Source: Flavobacteriaceae bacterium
GTDB taxonomy: Bacteria > Bacteroidota > Bacteroidia > Flavobacteriales > Flavobacteriaceae
Assembly (NCBI GenBank): GCA_002714815.1
Contig: PAYI01000039.1
Span: 22,784 to 29,442 of the forward strand
Reading direction: 5' to 3'
DNA length: 6,659 nucleotides
Both the position numbers and the translations under genes were made by a program. Below the pieces are notes generated by a model. It saw only the letters and a list, made by a program, of their open reading frames with translations. It had not been told where the DNA came from and searched no databases. Of the stretch, positions 6,048 through 6,659 are shown piece after piece (position 1 is the first letter of the stretch; every line of letters starts with the position of its first letter).

Positions 6048-6659
6048 TTATATATCCCAGTTCTTGAGATTGTGATTTTTTGGGGCTGTCTTTTTTAGCC
6101 TCTGTTTAATTTTGTTAAGGTACATTGTGTTGTAACGAAGCCTAGAAATATGATTTGGATTTTTTTGATCTCCATTCCAACAGTGTTCTGCAAGATTTCC
6201 ATAATCAACCTCCCCGTCATAGTAAGGATTAGTGGAATTTTCTAAAAACTCTTCAGTTAGAACAACAGCGTTGTTTAAATAATAATTATCCATATCCCCA
6301 CAGTAGATATTGACTTTTCCTTTAAGATCTTTTCCTATTTTTTCCCAATCACGCTCCATGATATATCTAAGGTCATAATTTTCTCTCCAATAGTCAGCAA
6401 CTTCAGAGTCAATTTCTCCTGTTAGCTTATTCCAAATAGGCTTAGGATATCCATTATCACCAACTGGAGAATAGACAGCTTGCCATATATCCCACTGATC
6501 TCCAGAGCGGCTATTATTTCCAAGAATATACTCTCTTCGATTTACATCAATTAATTGTGACTTTATATGTCCTTTACCATCTCTCATTGCTGGACGTAAG
6601 GTTTTTCTAAAATCTCCACTTTTATAGTATGCATTTTTATCTTTATAAATATCAACTAC
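6048..6659 (-). CDS. C-terminal part of a putative alpha/beta-hydrolase (esterase-like) protein, N-terminus outside the window
   Basis: The frame is open from position 6659 and ends at TAA TAA (tandem stops), giving 203 visible residues. The first ATG at 6587 is internal: 24 open codons precede it and look like the same protein (YYKSGDFRKTLRPA). Residues about 115-130 form a hydrophobic strand followed by CGDMDNYYLNN, and EHCWNGD comes 34 residues later. This spacing resembles the catalytic acid and His segments at the end of esterase-type alpha/beta hydrolases, which would make the Asp of GDMDN (residue 124) and the His of EHCW (159) the likely pair; the nucleophile would be off-window. Other marked segments are SGDQWDIWQAVYSPVG and YWRENYDLRYIMERDW. 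I do not recognise a named family, and the hydrolase fold is an inference from this pattern. It is first of the visible operon genes, 20 bases before the propeller gene. Confidence 0.8.
   Translation of the reverse strand, partial: VVDIYKDKNAYYKSGDFRKTLRPAMRDGKGHIKSQLIDVNRREYILGNNSRSGDQWDIWQAVYSPVGDNGYPKPIWNKLTGEIDSEVADYWRENYDLRYIMERDWEKIGKDLKGKVNIYCGDMDNYYLNNAVVLTEEFLENSTNPYYDGEVDYGNLAEHCWNGDQKNPNHISRLRYNTMYLNKIKQRLKKTAPKNHNLKNWDI

Noticed and set aside
6585..6587. ATG at 6587 as the true start of the hydrolase-like gene
   Set aside because: The frame is open for 24 codons upstream to the window edge and those codons read as natural protein; there is no promoter or leader before this Met.

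Overview
This looks like a low-GC chromosomal segment from a member of the Bacteroidota, most likely a (marine) flavobacterium. The evidence is AT-rich coding sequence, starts without Shine-Dalgarno sites but with A-rich leaders, TAnnTTTG-type -7 promoter boxes, a tRNA without encoded CCA, and protein families common in that phylum (exported BNR/sortilin-like propellers, lipoprotein D-aminoacylase-like amidohydrolases). The assignment is inferred from these traits; no phylogenetic marker is present.

Layout, left to right. Positions 1-1022 (minus strand) hold the first 340 codons of an M20-family metallodipeptidase whose C-terminus lies outside the window. Positions 1023-1115 form a short divergent promoter region. 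A tRNA-Leu (anticodon UAG) lies at 1116-1197 on the plus strand, followed by a 14-bp perfect palindrome at 1205-1218 that probably serves as a terminator for both converging transcripts. From 1222 to the right edge, three minus-strand genes run as one apparent operon, in transcription order: the C-terminal part of a putative alpha/beta-hydrolase-like protein (6659-6048), a secreted 1042-residue BNR/sortilin-type beta-propeller protein (6027-2899), and a lipoprotein of the N-acyl-D-amino-acid deacylase (amidohydrolase) family (2895-1222). The gaps are 20 and 3 bases.

The two complete operon genes encode exported proteins, one with a signal peptidase I type signal and one with a lipobox, so the operon appears to act in the cell envelope. 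The downstream M20 dipeptidase has no visible signal peptide and would act in the cytoplasm. A role in breakdown of modified peptides or N-acylated amino acids is plausible but inferred from families alone.

The most interesting point is that the deacylase-like lipoprotein lacks the HxH metal motif that normally follows the PGFID segment and has Glu where the characterised D-aminoacylase has its zinc-binding Cys, while the other two zinc His and the catalytic Asp are kept. No CRISPR array, mobile element, phage gene or defence system is visible, and I do not see a clearly undescribed multi-gene system. No stretch over 100 bases lacks a gene.
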